The notes under the pieces were generated by a model. That model did no database searches. It was not told where the DNA came from and saw nothing but the letters and a program-made list of their open reading frames with translations. Positions 17,374 to 25,997 of a stretch of 64,000 nt of DNA are shown here, in pieces (the stretch's first letter is position 1; each line of letters starts with the position of its first letter). A program made the translations under genes and the position numbers. The stretch comes from Hyphomicrobiaceae bacterium. Lineage in GTDB: Bacteria > Pseudomonadota > Alphaproteobacteria > Rhizobiales > Devosiaceae. The stretch covers positions 124,001 through 188,000 of the forward strand of contig JACKJG010000006.1 in NCBI GenBank assembly GCA_020638065.1, in the 5' to 3' direction.

Positions 17374-18672
17374 TCAGGGCCGCTGCAAAGTGATGCCGTT
17401 GGCTGCCAGCAAATCATCCACGATTACCGCATTTCCGGTGGCCATGGATTGATTGGCCGCAATTCCGGTCAGAATCGACCAGGCGCCATCGATATGGGTC
17501 GAACTGCGTTTGTAGGGGTCGGTCCCGGCGGCGTCCGGATCGAAAAGATAGGAGAGCATGACCGGATCAGCACCGCCATGGTCACCCTCACCATGCCAGA
17601 CCTCGATTTCAGCGGGCGGTTTGCCGGCCTGGTGCAGAATAGTCGTCATGCCTTCGCCGGTCGGCTTTTGCCGCTTGCCTCCGAAGACGCCATGCACTTC
17701 GACATGGCGGTGGGTGAGTTCGCCATTGGTGCCGTGGAACTTGACCTCGAGCCCTTCCCAGGGGCTATAGGCACAAAGCGTATAGTTCAGCGAGACCTGG
17801 TTGGCATAGCGCACGCCAACCTGCATCGTGTCCTCGATGCTGATGTCTTCGGCAAAGACGCAGCGGTCGCGGAAATAGCCGTCGTTTCCCTCGTTTTCGA
17901 GGTAGAGTTCGCGCAATCCTTCGTCCTGTTCGAGGTCTATCCTGAAATCGCATTTCTGGGCCACGGGGCAAGTCAGGCAGCGCTCTCCGTGACTTGTCAG
18001 GCCGAGCTGTTCGGCCATTTGCGGCGTGTAGAAGGTGCGGCGCCCGAAAGCGTTTACCTCGGCCGGGGTCGAGCCGATCCACCAATTGAGCAGATCGAAA
18101 TGGTGGGTGGACTTGTGGACAAGCAGGCCGCCGGATTTATCCTTGTGGCGATGCCAGCGCCGGAAATAGTCGGCGCCGTGCACGCGGTCGAGATGCCAGC
18201 GGAAATCGACGGCGGTGATTTCGCCTATGGCACCCGACTGCAGAATGTCCTTCAACTGCGTGCGGGCCGGGGTATAGCGGTAATTGAAGGTTACCGCGAT
18301 CGCGCGGCCGGTTTCCTTCTGGGCATCGAGAATGGCCTTGAGGCGGGTAAGGTCGGTTGTCATCGGTTTTTCGGTAATGACGTCGCAACCGGCGCGCATG
18401 GCCTTGATGATATATTCATGGTGCAGATAGTCGGGGACGGTCACGATCACCCGATCCGGCTTCTGCTCGCTGAGCATTTGCGGAAAGTCTTCGGCAAGAT
18501 AGGTGGCAACGCCGTTTCCACTCGCGTTTCTGATCGTGTTGGCGCTCAGGGACAGGCGGCCGGCATTGGTGTCGCACAATCCGGCGAGTTCATTGTTGCG
18601 GCCATAGGTTTCGGTGACCGCGCTGCGGAACATGACGTGCCGGGCGCCGGTGCCAACTATGACGTACTTCAA
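17374..18672 (-). CDS. Gfo/Idh/MocA family oxidoreductase
   Basis: A 432-residue NAD(P)-dependent oxidoreductase. The Rossmann start is KYVIVGTGARHVMF (GxGxxxxx pattern), followed by the conserved EKPMTTDL segment with the nicotinamide-site Lys near residue 100. Substrates of this family are sugars, inositols or their derivatives. The start is a TTG overlapping the stop of the ABC ATPase gene (TTGA), so both are translationally coupled. Position at the end of a sugar-import operon suggests it oxidises the imported sugar or its aglycone. A cluster of cysteines (ERCLTCPVAQKCDF) is unusual for the family and could bind metal; this is inference. Confidence 0.9.
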   Translation of the reverse strand: MKYVIVGTGARHVMFRSAVTETYGRNNELAGLCDTNAGRLSLSANTIRNASGNGVATYLAEDFPQMLSEQKPDRVIVTVPDYLHHEYIIKAMRAGCDVITEKPMTTDLTRLKAILDAQKETGRAIAVTFNYRYTPARTQLKDILQSGAIGEITAVDFRWHLDRVHGADYFRRWHRHKDKSGGLLVHKSTHHFDLLNWWIGSTPAEVNAFGRRTFYTPQMAEQLGLTSHGERCLTCPVAQKCDFRIDLEQDEGLRELYLENEGNDGYFRDRCVFAEDISIEDTMQVGVRYANQVSLNYTLCAYSPWEGLEVKFHGTNGELTHRHVEVHGVFGGKRQKPTGEGMTTILHQAGKPPAEIEVWHGEGDHGGADPVMLSYLFDPDAAGTDPYKRSSTHIDGAWSILTGIAANQSMATGNAVIVDDLLAANGITLQRP

Positions 18673-19748
18673 TTGGATGCCCTGTCGTCAAAAAGCGGCA
18701 CCCGCAGTCCGTTCGCGTCGAAATAATGTGCTTCGGTGCGATGGATGCCCAGGCGGACCTGGTCGCCGATCTGGTGTCTGGAATTGCCGGGTGCCTGCAC
18801 CATCATCACACGTCCCGATGCCAGGCGGACATGCACGAACATTTCGCTGCCCAGATATTCGACCAGCGAGATCTCGCCGCCGGTACTGACGTCGCCGCCC
18901 TCACCGAGGATCAACTGGCCGGGGCGGATGCCGACGACCAATGGCCCATCGGGCACGGCGGTGTTGAGGTCCAGCCGGCCAAAATCTTCGAGGTCGACCC
19001 CGCCCCCCGAGGCATGGACATCGAGCATGTTCATTTTGGGCGAGCCGATAAAGGTTGCGACGAACCGGTTCTGCGGGAAGTTGTAAAGCTCGTAGGGCGT
19101 GCCGAGCTGTTCGAGGTTGCCCTCGCTCAGGACCGCGATGCGGGTGGCCATGGTCATCGCTTCGGTCTGATCGTGGGTCACATAGATCATCGTGGTGCCG
19201 AGGCGCGTGTAGAGGCCGGCCAGTTCGACGCGCATCTGTACGCGCAATTCCGCATCCAGGTTGGACAGGGGTTCATCGAACAGGAACAATTGCGGCTCAC
19301 GGACAATTGCCCGTCCGATGGCGACGCGCTGCTTCTGGCCGCCAGACAATTGTCGCGGCTTGCGATGCATCAGGTCGCCGATCTGCAGGATGCGGGCAGC
19401 CTCCTCGACCCGGCGCTTGATTTCGGGCTTGGGCATCTTGAGGTTGGTCAGCCCGAAGGCGAGGTTCTTGTGCACGTCCATATGCGGATAAAGGGCGTAG
19501 GACTGGAACACCATCGACAGGTCGCGCTGGGCGGCGGGTACATCGTTGACGATCCGGCCGCCGATGGAAATCGTGCCATCGGTGATTTCCTCCAGCCCGG
19601 CAATCATACGGAGCAGGGTGGACTTGCCGCAGCCCGAAGGTCCGACCAGAACGAGAAACTCGCCGTCATTGACCTCCAGATCAATGCCGTGAATGGCCTC
19701 GACCATTCCATAACGCTTGATGACGCTGTTCAAACTCACACCGGCCAT
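18669..19748 (-). CDS. Sugar ABC transporter ATP-binding protein (CUT1, MsmK/UgpC type)
   Basis: A 359-residue ATPase with Walker A GPSGCGKST, signature LSGGQKQR, Walker B LFLFDEPLSNLD and the H-loop in VTHDQTEAMTM. A C-terminal regulatory (TOBE-like) domain follows, normal for CUT1 ATPases. It energises the permeases encoded upstream (19766-21570). It shares a 4-base overlap with the Gfo/Idh gene. Confidence 0.95.
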   Translation of the reverse strand: MAGVSLNSVIKRYGMVEAIHGIDLEVNDGEFLVLVGPSGCGKSTLLRMIAGLEEITDGTISIGGRIVNDVPAAQRDLSMVFQSYALYPHMDVHKNLAFGLTNLKMPKPEIKRRVEEAARILQIGDLMHRKPRQLSGGQKQRVAIGRAIVREPQLFLFDEPLSNLDAELRVQMRVELAGLYTRLGTTMIYVTHDQTEAMTMATRIAVLSEGNLEQLGTPYELYNFPQNRFVATFIGSPKMNMLDVHASGGGVDLEDFGRLDLNTAVPDGPLVVGIRPGQLILGEGGDVSTGGEISLVEYLGSEMFVHVRLASGRVMMVQAPGNSRHQIGDQVRLGIHRTEAHYFDANGLRVPLFDDRASN

Positions 19749-19765
19749 TCGGGGTTGTTCCCTTG

Positions 19766-20674
19766 TTACTTGAGACCGCTCATGGCGATGCCCTGCACGA
19801 TCAGGCGCTGGAACACCACGAAGAAGAAAAAGATCGGGATGATGGACAAAACCGACATGGCGAACATCGGCCCGTAAAGCGAGACGGAATCCTGGCTGGA
19901 GAACATTCTGAGCGCCAGCGGCACGGTATAGTCCTTGACGTCATTCAGATAGACCAGCGGCGGCAGAAAATCCTGCCAGATGCCGATAAATGAAAAGATC
20001 GCGGCGGTCGCCATGGCCGGGACCGAGAGGGGCAGAATGATCGCCCAGTAGATCTTGAACGGCGAACAGCCGTCGATCATGGCCGCTTCGTCGAGTTCGC
20101 GCGGCAATTGGCGGAAGAACTGGACCATGAGGAAAATGAAAAAGGCATCGGTGGCCAGAAAGCGCGGCACGATCAGGGGCAGGTAGGTATCGACCCAGCC
20201 CATCTTGAGGAACAGGATGTACTGCGGGATGAGGACGATGTGATAGGGGATCATCAGCGTCATCATCATCAGGGCGAACCAGAAATTCTTGCCGGCAAAT
20301 TCCAGGCGGGCAAAGGCATAGGCGGTGAACGAGGCAGAGATGACGTTGCCGATCACGGCCAGCACGGTGATGAGTGTCGAATTCCAGAAGAACTGGGTGA
20401 AGCTGACGACGAGCGCGTTCCAGCCTTCGGAATAATTGGCCCAGTCGAAATTGGTTGGCCAGAGTGACAGGTTTCCGAAGATCTCGGCATCCGGCTTGAG
20501 CGAACTCGCCAATAACCAGAGCAGCGGATAGACCATCACAAACGAGCAGATGATCAAAAACAGGTGGCGCAGCAGATTGGCGCGCCGCTTCTTGCGCTCG
20601 CGGATGTCGCGGAGGCTCTGGGCAATCTCCGCCGTGGTGGCGTTTGGGTTCTGAAGCGGCAAGGCGTCAGCCAT
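19766..20674 (-). CDS. Carbohydrate ABC transporter permease (MalG-like)
   Basis: A 302-residue inner-membrane permease with six helices. The EAA loop for ATPase docking is LDEAAMIDGCSPFKIYWAII. An N-terminal charged stretch (RDIRERKKRRANLLRH) precedes the first helix. It belongs to the CUT1 family and pairs with the next permease; only two bases separate the two genes. Confidence 0.95.
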   Translation of the reverse strand: MADALPLQNPNATTAEIAQSLRDIRERKKRRANLLRHLFLIICSFVMVYPLLWLLASSLKPDAEIFGNLSLWPTNFDWANYSEGWNALVVSFTQFFWNSTLITVLAVIGNVISASFTAYAFARLEFAGKNFWFALMMMTLMIPYHIVLIPQYILFLKMGWVDTYLPLIVPRFLATDAFFIFLMVQFFRQLPRELDEAAMIDGCSPFKIYWAIILPLSVPAMATAAIFSFIGIWQDFLPPLVYLNDVKDYTVPLALRMFSSQDSVSLYGPMFAMSVLSIIPIFFFFVVFQRLIVQGIAMSGLK

Positions 20675-20676
20675 GG

Positions 20677-21570
20677 TCAGCCCCGATCACTTTCGTAGTG
20701 AACCCAGTATCGCGACGAGGCGAAAGCGACGGCGGTGAAGGCGGCGATGATCAGCAGCAGCACCCAGGCCAGTGCGGAAGCATAGCCCATGCGGAAATAG
20801 GAGAAGGCCTCGTTATAAAGATAGAGGGTGAAGAACAGCAGCGAGTCGAGCGGATTGCCGCGACCATCGGAAATGATGAAGGCACTATTGAAGGTCTTGA
20901 ATGCCTCGATCATTTGCAGAACCAGATTGAAGAACATGACTGGCGCCAGCAAAGGCAGCGTGATCGAGAAGAATTTGCGCACCGGTCCCGCCGCATCGAT
21001 TTCAGCGGCTTCATAAAGTTCGGTCGGAATGGCGCGCAGGCCAGCGAGAAAGATCAGCATGGGGGAGCCGAACTGCCAGATGGCGAGCACGACGAGGGTA
21101 TAGAGCGAATAATTGGGGTCGCTCAGCCAATAGGGACCCTGAATGCCAAACAGGGCGAGGAAGGAATTGACCACGCCGTTGTTGGAGAACAATTGCCGCC
21201 AGAGGATCGCCACGGCAATCGAGCCGCCGAGAATGGAGGGCAGATAGAACAGGGCACGATAGATGCCAATGGCGCGGATGCCCTTGTCGAGCGCCATCGC
21301 GACGGCGAGCGCGAAGATCAGGGTGCCGGGCACCGACAGAAAAACGAAGGCGAAGGTGACCTTGAGCGATTGCCAGAAGCGATCGTCCCAGAAAAGCATG
21401 TAATCGAAATTGTCGAGCCCGGTGAATTTGGGTGGGCTGGCAATATCGTATTTGGTGAACGAGAGATAGAACGAGATCAGGATCGGGCCGATCGCCAGGA
21501 CAAAGAACCCGATGAGCCAGGGTGTCAGGAAGATGTAGCCGGGCGCATTCTTTGCCAGGAACTTTCGCAT
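20677..21570 (-). CDS. Sugar ABC transporter permease (MalF-like)
   Basis: A 297-residue permease with six helices. It shows LTPWLIGFFVLAIGPIL at the N-terminus and the EAA loop LYEAAEIDAAGPVRKFFSIT. The frame stays open far upstream, but the ATG at 21570, preceded by AGGAGGG, gives the normal MRKFLAKNAPGYIF start. Forms the importer channel with the 19766 gene. Confidence 0.95.
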   Translation of the reverse strand: MRKFLAKNAPGYIFLTPWLIGFFVLAIGPILISFYLSFTKYDIASPPKFTGLDNFDYMLFWDDRFWQSLKVTFAFVFLSVPGTLIFALAVAMALDKGIRAIGIYRALFYLPSILGGSIAVAILWRQLFSNNGVVNSFLALFGIQGPYWLSDPNYSLYTLVVLAIWQFGSPMLIFLAGLRAIPTELYEAAEIDAAGPVRKFFSITLPLLAPVMFFNLVLQMIEAFKTFNSAFIISDGRGNPLDSLLFFTLYLYNEAFSYFRMGYASALAWVLLLIIAAFTAVAFASSRYWVHYESDRG

Positions 21571-21604
21571 CAGCCCTCCTGCTCCCTGAAGGTCAAACAA
21601 ACCG

Positions 21605-21636
21605 TTGCCCCGCCGACGCTGAGGCCGGCGGAGCAA
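21605..21636 (-). promoter_or_regulatory. Stem-loop between the solute-binding protein and permease genes
   Basis: An 11-bp near-perfect stem (21605-21615 with 21626-21636, one G-U) lies just after the binding-protein stop. No T-tract follows. Such intercistronic hairpins commonly stabilise the upstream mRNA, so that binding protein is made in excess over the permeases. Confidence 0.5.
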
Positions 21637-21653
21637 GTGTGCAATCAGAATGG

Positions 21654-22958
21654 TCAGGCGCGGCGCAGAATACCGCGTGCTTCGCGCATGAATTCGTTGG
21701 CCGTGTCTTCCATCGACTGGCGGTCGAGCAGAATGTTGACGGCGATGCGTTCGAAGGCTTCCTCGATCTCGCGGGCACCTGCCGGGTTGGGCGGTGCCAG
21801 TGGAGCGACGTGACCCTGAATGGAGTCGAAATATTCGACCGTGGTTGCTTCCGCCGCGGACATTGTCGGTGCGAGCATCTGGCGCACGGCGCTGACTTCG
21901 GGGATGCCGCGTTCCATGCCCAAAACCGCCGTCATGTCCGGATCGTGGACGAAGGCGTTCATGTAGGTGGTTGCGGCTTCCGGGTCGACCGTGTCGCGGC
22001 TGAGGCAGATGAACTGGCTCGGCTGCACCGACTGTCCCGGCTGGCCACCGGCCAGGTGCGGACGCATGGCGGCGCCGACAGTGTCCTGCATCAGGCCCTG
22101 AATGCCGACAATCTGGTTGGACCAGGCATAGGTGATGGCGGTCTGGCCGGTCACCACGCCCTGAACCGTCAGATCGGCCTGGCCGGCGAGCCCGGCCGAA
22201 TCGGCGCCCGGAGGCGTGCCGCCGGCGTCGCGAATATCCTTCCACATGTTCCAGAATTCGATGATCAGCGGCGTGTCGAAGGTGAAGTCCTTGCCGTCTT
22301 CAGTGTACTGGATGGCATAACCGCTCTGGCCGGCGAAAACGCCGAAGGCGCCCCAGTCGGCGGTTGAATCGTCGGTGCCGTATACACCGTCCGGCGAAGA
22401 CTTGGTGATGGCCACGGCGACGCGCTTGAGATCGTCATAGGTCCAGGTGACCGTGTCGAAGGTCTCGCCGGAGGCTTCGACCAGGCGCTTGTTGAACACG
22501 GTCGCCATGGTGTTGGCGCCGATGGTCAGGCCATAGAGTTCTCCGTTGAAGGTGCCCGCGCTCAAGCCGCTTTCGTCGATATCGTCGATCTGGATGGTCT
22601 TGCCGATATAGTCGGTCAGCGGGATCATGGTGCCGCGATCGACATATTCCTGCATGACGCCGTAGCCCTGCTGAATGCAGTCCGGCATGTTGCCGCCGGC
22701 GATCTGGGTTGCGAGGCGCGTGAAGTAATCGTTGAAGCCGAGCGTCTCACCCACGACCTCGATGTCGGGATGCTTGCCGTTGAAGATGTCGATGACTTCG
22801 AACGTCCGGCGATCACGCTCCGGATTTCCCCACCAGCCGTGGCGAATGCGAACCTTGTCCTGACCGAAAGCCGGCAGGCCGAGGCTCGAGGCCGCAACCG
22901 ATGCACCCGCGGCGGCGGCCGCACGTGACATGAATGTTCTGCGTTTGATTTTGCTCAT
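21654..22958 (-). CDS. Extracellular sugar-binding protein of the ABC importer
   Basis: A 434-residue periplasmic binding protein (family 1). The signal begins KIKRRTFMSRAAAAAG, a twin-arginine-like motif followed by an alanine-rich hydrophobic stretch to AFGQ, so export may be through Tat. Mature sequence IRHGWWGNPERDRRTFEVID and the later AITYAWSNQIVG are typical of CUT1 binding proteins. GAGGGAGGG lies before the ATG at 22958; an alternative start further upstream is rejected. First gene of the import operon, behind an operator-like inverted repeat. Confidence 0.93.
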   Translation of the reverse strand: MSKIKRRTFMSRAAAAAGASVAASSLGLPAFGQDKVRIRHGWWGNPERDRRTFEVIDIFNGKHPDIEVVGETLGFNDYFTRLATQIAGGNMPDCIQQGYGVMQEYVDRGTMIPLTDYIGKTIQIDDIDESGLSAGTFNGELYGLTIGANTMATVFNKRLVEASGETFDTVTWTYDDLKRVAVAITKSSPDGVYGTDDSTADWGAFGVFAGQSGYAIQYTEDGKDFTFDTPLIIEFWNMWKDIRDAGGTPPGADSAGLAGQADLTVQGVVTGQTAITYAWSNQIVGIQGLMQDTVGAAMRPHLAGGQPGQSVQPSQFICLSRDTVDPEAATTYMNAFVHDPDMTAVLGMERGIPEVSAVRQMLAPTMSAAEATTVEYFDSIQGHVAPLAPPNPAGAREIEEAFERIAVNILLDRQSMEDTANEFMREARGILRRA

Positions 22959-23012
22959 GTTTCCCTCCCTCTGAGCCGCCGGCACGTCAGATCCCATGCC
23001 GGCAGAAAATCA

Positions 23013-23077
23013 GTTTCGATCGATATCGTTCACATCAGTCCTCCAACCGATCAATTGTGACGATATGTGATCGAAAA
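23013..23077. promoter_or_regulatory. Large inverted repeat in the sugar-importer control region
   Basis: The segment 23013-23034, read on the minus strand, closely matches 23056-23077 on the plus strand. They share TGTGA, CGATAT and ATCGAAA in order with a few differences. The arms are about 22 bases with a 21-base spacer, upstream of the binding-protein gene. This fits a regulator binding as two dimers, for instance the DeoR protein at 27276, which is an inference. Confidence 0.5.
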
Positions 23078-23132
23078 TAAGAAACGAGGTACGTTCCTCA
23101 TGATTGAAGTCAGTCACATTGCGCGCAAAAGG

Positions 23133-24776
23133 TCAATAGGAAGGTGTGACAAGTCCGGGGTCCCGAACCGGTCGCAACGTGCGAGCCTCCAATGCGAGCT
23201 GCTGGTTCGGCTTTAGCGTGAATTCAAGGCGCTGCCCGGCCTGCACCAATTCTCCTTTTACGGGCTCAACAGACATGCCAATCAGGGACTTAAGGGTTCC
23301 ATCGCGGCCGGTGACTATGCGGATGCCTTTTGGAAAACTCATGAAGAGTTCGGTGTTGCGATAGATCGTGCAGCCCTGTTCGGAATTGACCAGCTCGTAT
23401 TCGGTTCCGTCGATTTTGCGGGCATAGGCTGTGCGATGCGCCGCATCGCGATGGTCGGTCTGATAGGGCACCAGACCGGTGAACCACAAGGTTCCGTCCG
23501 GACGCGGCAGAATGCCGGACAGGCGTTCGACAAAGTCGAGCATGGCCAGAATGGAGGGCGAATAGACTTCGGTGAATCCGGCGGCCCCCGTGAAGGGGTT
23601 GAGCGTTTGTGGGAAGCGGTCCCATTGGAACATGGCGTTGAGGATGGGGTAGATCATCCAGGTCAGCTCGACATGGCGATGGTGGTGTTCAAACGCATGT
23701 GGTGCGCGAATCAGGGTGAGGAAGTTGGTCGGTCCGCACCAGGAATTGTAATCGAAGGCCGGATCGTATCGCGGGTCATCGAGGGCGACCGAGGTGAATG
23801 GAAAGCGGGCGAAGAATTTCGATGTGTTCAACAGGTAGCGGTCGAGCGCTGTGGCGAAGAAGTCATCGTCGCCAACCTCGCAGGCGAGGACCCGTGAGAG
23901 GACATCGGACTGCACCTTGACGTACCTGCCGTTGCGGTCGAGATCGTAGAAGAACCCGTCGGCTTCATCGAAACAGGTCTTGAAGAGCGCCTTGGTGCTT
24001 CGCTCTGCCTTCTGCCTCCATACGGTGCCGTCCATTCCCAGCTCTTCGGCAATTCTGGCCAGATAGTTTCGCTGGCAGATCACGTTCGCGGTCAGGTCCG
24101 GTGCGACAAAGGGCAGGATCGGATTATCCCGATTGTACCGGGTGGGGTCGTTGTCCCTGGGTGAGTCGGGCACGTGCCAGAAGCGGGACGACAAGTCGTG
24201 GCCGGTGTCATAGGTGCAGAACGCCTCGACGCAGCCGGTTCCGCGCGTATCGCGATAGGTGGCGAGCCATTCGTCGTAGCGCGCCATTGCCTCGAACATG
24301 GTTGTGAGAAACTGGCGATCGCGGCCATTGAGCAGATAATGGTTCCAGACGCAGCGGGCGAGCGGGGTGACCAACTGGATCTGCGAAAAGACCGCGCCGT
24401 CCGTCGTCAGCTTGTAGGGGATGCAACCGTCGTCACGCTGGAATTCGGCGAAAGCACCATACGTCGTTTGGGCAACGGAGGGTACGAAGCGCGACAGCAG
24501 TTCGGTGTTGATCGTTCCTGTCGATTCCAGCCAGCAGCCATAGTAGATGCCGCCTTCGTTCAGGATCGGCCGGTCATCGAAGGTCGGCTTGATACATTGA
24601 ATGAGCTCGCGGACAGCCTGATAGTAGCGCTGCTCCATCTGCTCGGAACTGGCAGCAAACCGCACGCCGGATTGCAGAAACTCGGCGCGTGAAGCGGCAT
24701 CCGACGGCTTTTCGGGTGCCCCCAATTTCTCGGAAACGTCAATGGCACGCAGTCTTGCGAGCAGGTCCTCGTTCAT
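23133..24776 (-). CDS. MGH1-like glycoside hydrolase (six-hairpin fold)
   Basis: A 547-residue protein without a signal peptide, so probably cytoplasmic. It contains FAEFQRDDGCIPYKLT, NHYLLNGRDRQFL, CWNSW-like DYNSWCGPTNFL, and LWFTGLVPYQTDH segments that fit the (alpha/alpha)6 glycosidases related to mannosylglycerate hydrolase and GH63. The natural substrate is unknown. GAGGAGG stands 6 bases before the ATG at 24776 and directly abuts an earlier ATG at 24782, so 24776 is the better start. It overlaps the 3' end of the dioxygenase gene, and may cleave the sugar brought in by the importer. Confidence 0.8.
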   Translation of the reverse strand: MNEDLLARLRAIDVSEKLGAPEKPSDAASRAEFLQSGVRFAASSEQMEQRYYQAVRELIQCIKPTFDDRPILNEGGIYYGCWLESTGTINTELLSRFVPSVAQTTYGAFAEFQRDDGCIPYKLTTDGAVFSQIQLVTPLARCVWNHYLLNGRDRQFLTTMFEAMARYDEWLATYRDTRGTGCVEAFCTYDTGHDLSSRFWHVPDSPRDNDPTRYNRDNPILPFVAPDLTANVICQRNYLARIAEELGMDGTVWRQKAERSTKALFKTCFDEADGFFYDLDRNGRYVKVQSDVLSRVLACEVGDDDFFATALDRYLLNTSKFFARFPFTSVALDDPRYDPAFDYNSWCGPTNFLTLIRAPHAFEHHHRHVELTWMIYPILNAMFQWDRFPQTLNPFTGAAGFTEVYSPSILAMLDFVERLSGILPRPDGTLWFTGLVPYQTDHRDAAHRTAYARKIDGTEYELVNSEQGCTIYRNTELFMSFPKGIRIVTGRDGTLKSLIGMSVEPVKGELVQAGQRLEFTLKPNQQLALEARTLRPVRDPGLVTPSY

Positions 24777-25725
24777 ACCCATCCTCCTCGAGCAGGCCGA
24801 CCCCGCCGGAAAAGCCGGCGCGGGCAGCCTTGTCTGATTCACCCAAACGCAGGCCTAGGCGCTTTCGGGCACCAGCAGGTCGGGATGCAGCATGACGATC
24901 TTGCCGCTGTTCGGGGAGACGTTCGAGCAGTTCCTTGCTCGGGCGGACCGGCAGACGGAAAAAGCCCCAGCTCGGACCGTAACGATACACGGCGACGCGG
25001 CGCTGGCCCTGTTCGTTGGTCCGGCGCGCGGAGCCATGGGCGATGGCGTCGACGAACAGCAGGGCATCGCCCTTTTCGAGATGGGCTTCGATGGCGCCTT
25101 CGACCCCGTCCATGGACGAGGAATCGTCGGCGCGTTTTTCCACCGGAACGGTTTGCGGATGGGCGATGTTCGATTTGTGCGACCCCGGCACGACCATGGT
25201 GGCGCCGTCTCCGGGGCCAATATCGGTCATGGCCATCAGGATATTGACCTGCCCGCAATGGAACTTGCCGGCGTGGAAGCGATATTGCGTCCGGACCGTG
25301 CCGACATGACCGCCCGAATGCAGACGCTGCGCATCGCCCGCGACACGTATCGTGCCGAAGCATTCATCGATGAAGGCTGGGCCGTGATGGCCGTCGAAAT
25401 TTTCCGGATCGTCGGTTCCGATGAAATGCTTGATCTTGTCGAACCATGACGGATGATCGATGAGGTTTTCCCACACCGGTCCGGCCTCATAAAGCTGCTG
25501 CATGCCGATCCCTTCCTGGCGTCCGGAGTTCGAGATCAGCACGTTGCCGTACCAGCTGCGGCCCTGATGGGTTCTGGCGTGCTCCTCGACCCGATCATAG
25601 GTTTCGTTCATCTGGTCGACTTCGCTGGCGCTGAGCGCGCCTTTGAGAATGAGATATCCATTCAGATCGAACAGATAGCGCTCCATTTCGGTGACGGATG
25701 TCTTGATAGGTGCATTGGCGTTCAT
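24739..25725 (-). CDS. Phytanoyl-CoA dioxygenase (PhyH) family protein, apparent 3' frameshift
   Basis: As read, 328 residues. The family is Fe(II)/2-oxoglutarate dioxygenases. The N-terminus has LFDLNGYLILKGALSASEVD, and the core has HGGHVGTVRTQYRFHAGKFH and the GDGATMVVPGSHKSN strand with the second His. GGGGAGGA precedes the ATG. From about base 24930 the frame seems to be lost: the shifted frame gives SPNSGKIVMLHPDLLVPESA and a stop at 24855, which fits the PhyH end (ELLxRLxPExxKIV). Restoring two bases yields 290 residues. As read, the tail is low-complexity and overlaps the next gene by 38 bases. Substrate unknown; it sits in the sugar-catabolic cluster. Confidence 0.8.
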   Translation of the reverse strand: MNANAPIKTSVTEMERYLFDLNGYLILKGALSASEVDQMNETYDRVEEHARTHQGRSWYGNVLISNSGRQEGIGMQQLYEAGPVWENLIDHPSWFDKIKHFIGTDDPENFDGHHGPAFIDECFGTIRVAGDAQRLHSGGHVGTVRTQYRFHAGKFHCGQVNILMAMTDIGPGDGATMVVPGSHKSNIAHPQTVPVEKRADDSSSMDGVEGAIEAHLEKGDALLFVDAIAHGSARRTNEQGQRRVAVYRYGPSWGFFRLPVRPSKELLERLPEQRQDRHAASRPAGARKRLGLRLGESDKAARAGFSGGVGLLEEDGYERGPARKTACH

Positions 25726-25914
25726 ACCGATTTCCTCCCCGGCATTGCTAAAGCGTGGATCCAAAGATCTGCGGCAGCGGCTGAAGAAAGTCGGCGCTGT
25801 CCCTGGGTCGGAACGTTGCCGCACGGCACAGAATATTTTCTGCCCGCGGTCGGTTCTCGCGTGTGTCGCGCGGATAAAAACATCATGGCTTTGGAATTCT
25901 CAAAGTCAATCAGT

Positions 25915-25963
25915 TTTGCTCAGTATTGCTCGCAATTGGCGCGCGTTTGCTCAATGATGAGCA
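25915..25963. promoter_or_regulatory. Phased TTGCTC repeats between divergent PhyH and enolase genes
   Basis: TTTGCTCA occurs at 25915-25922 and 25946-25953, ATTGCTCG at 25925-25932, and an inverted TGAGCA at 25958-25963. Spacings of 10 and 21 bases are one and two helical turns, so a protein could bind them all on one face. The array lies 35-80 bases before the enolase start. It is a strong operator candidate for the DeoR regulator encoded downstream. Confidence 0.5.
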
Positions 25964-25997
25964 TAGGCAAATCGTTTTCAGCGGGGCGGAATCGGGA

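Noticed and set aside
17449..18726. 425-residue frame opposite the Gfo/Idh gene
   Set aside because: Shadow; no ribosome-binding site and the real gene is certain.
21571..22245. Long upstream extension of the MalF-like permease
   Set aside because: Arg-rich nonsense before the true MRKFLAKN start; it overlaps the binding-protein gene in another frame.
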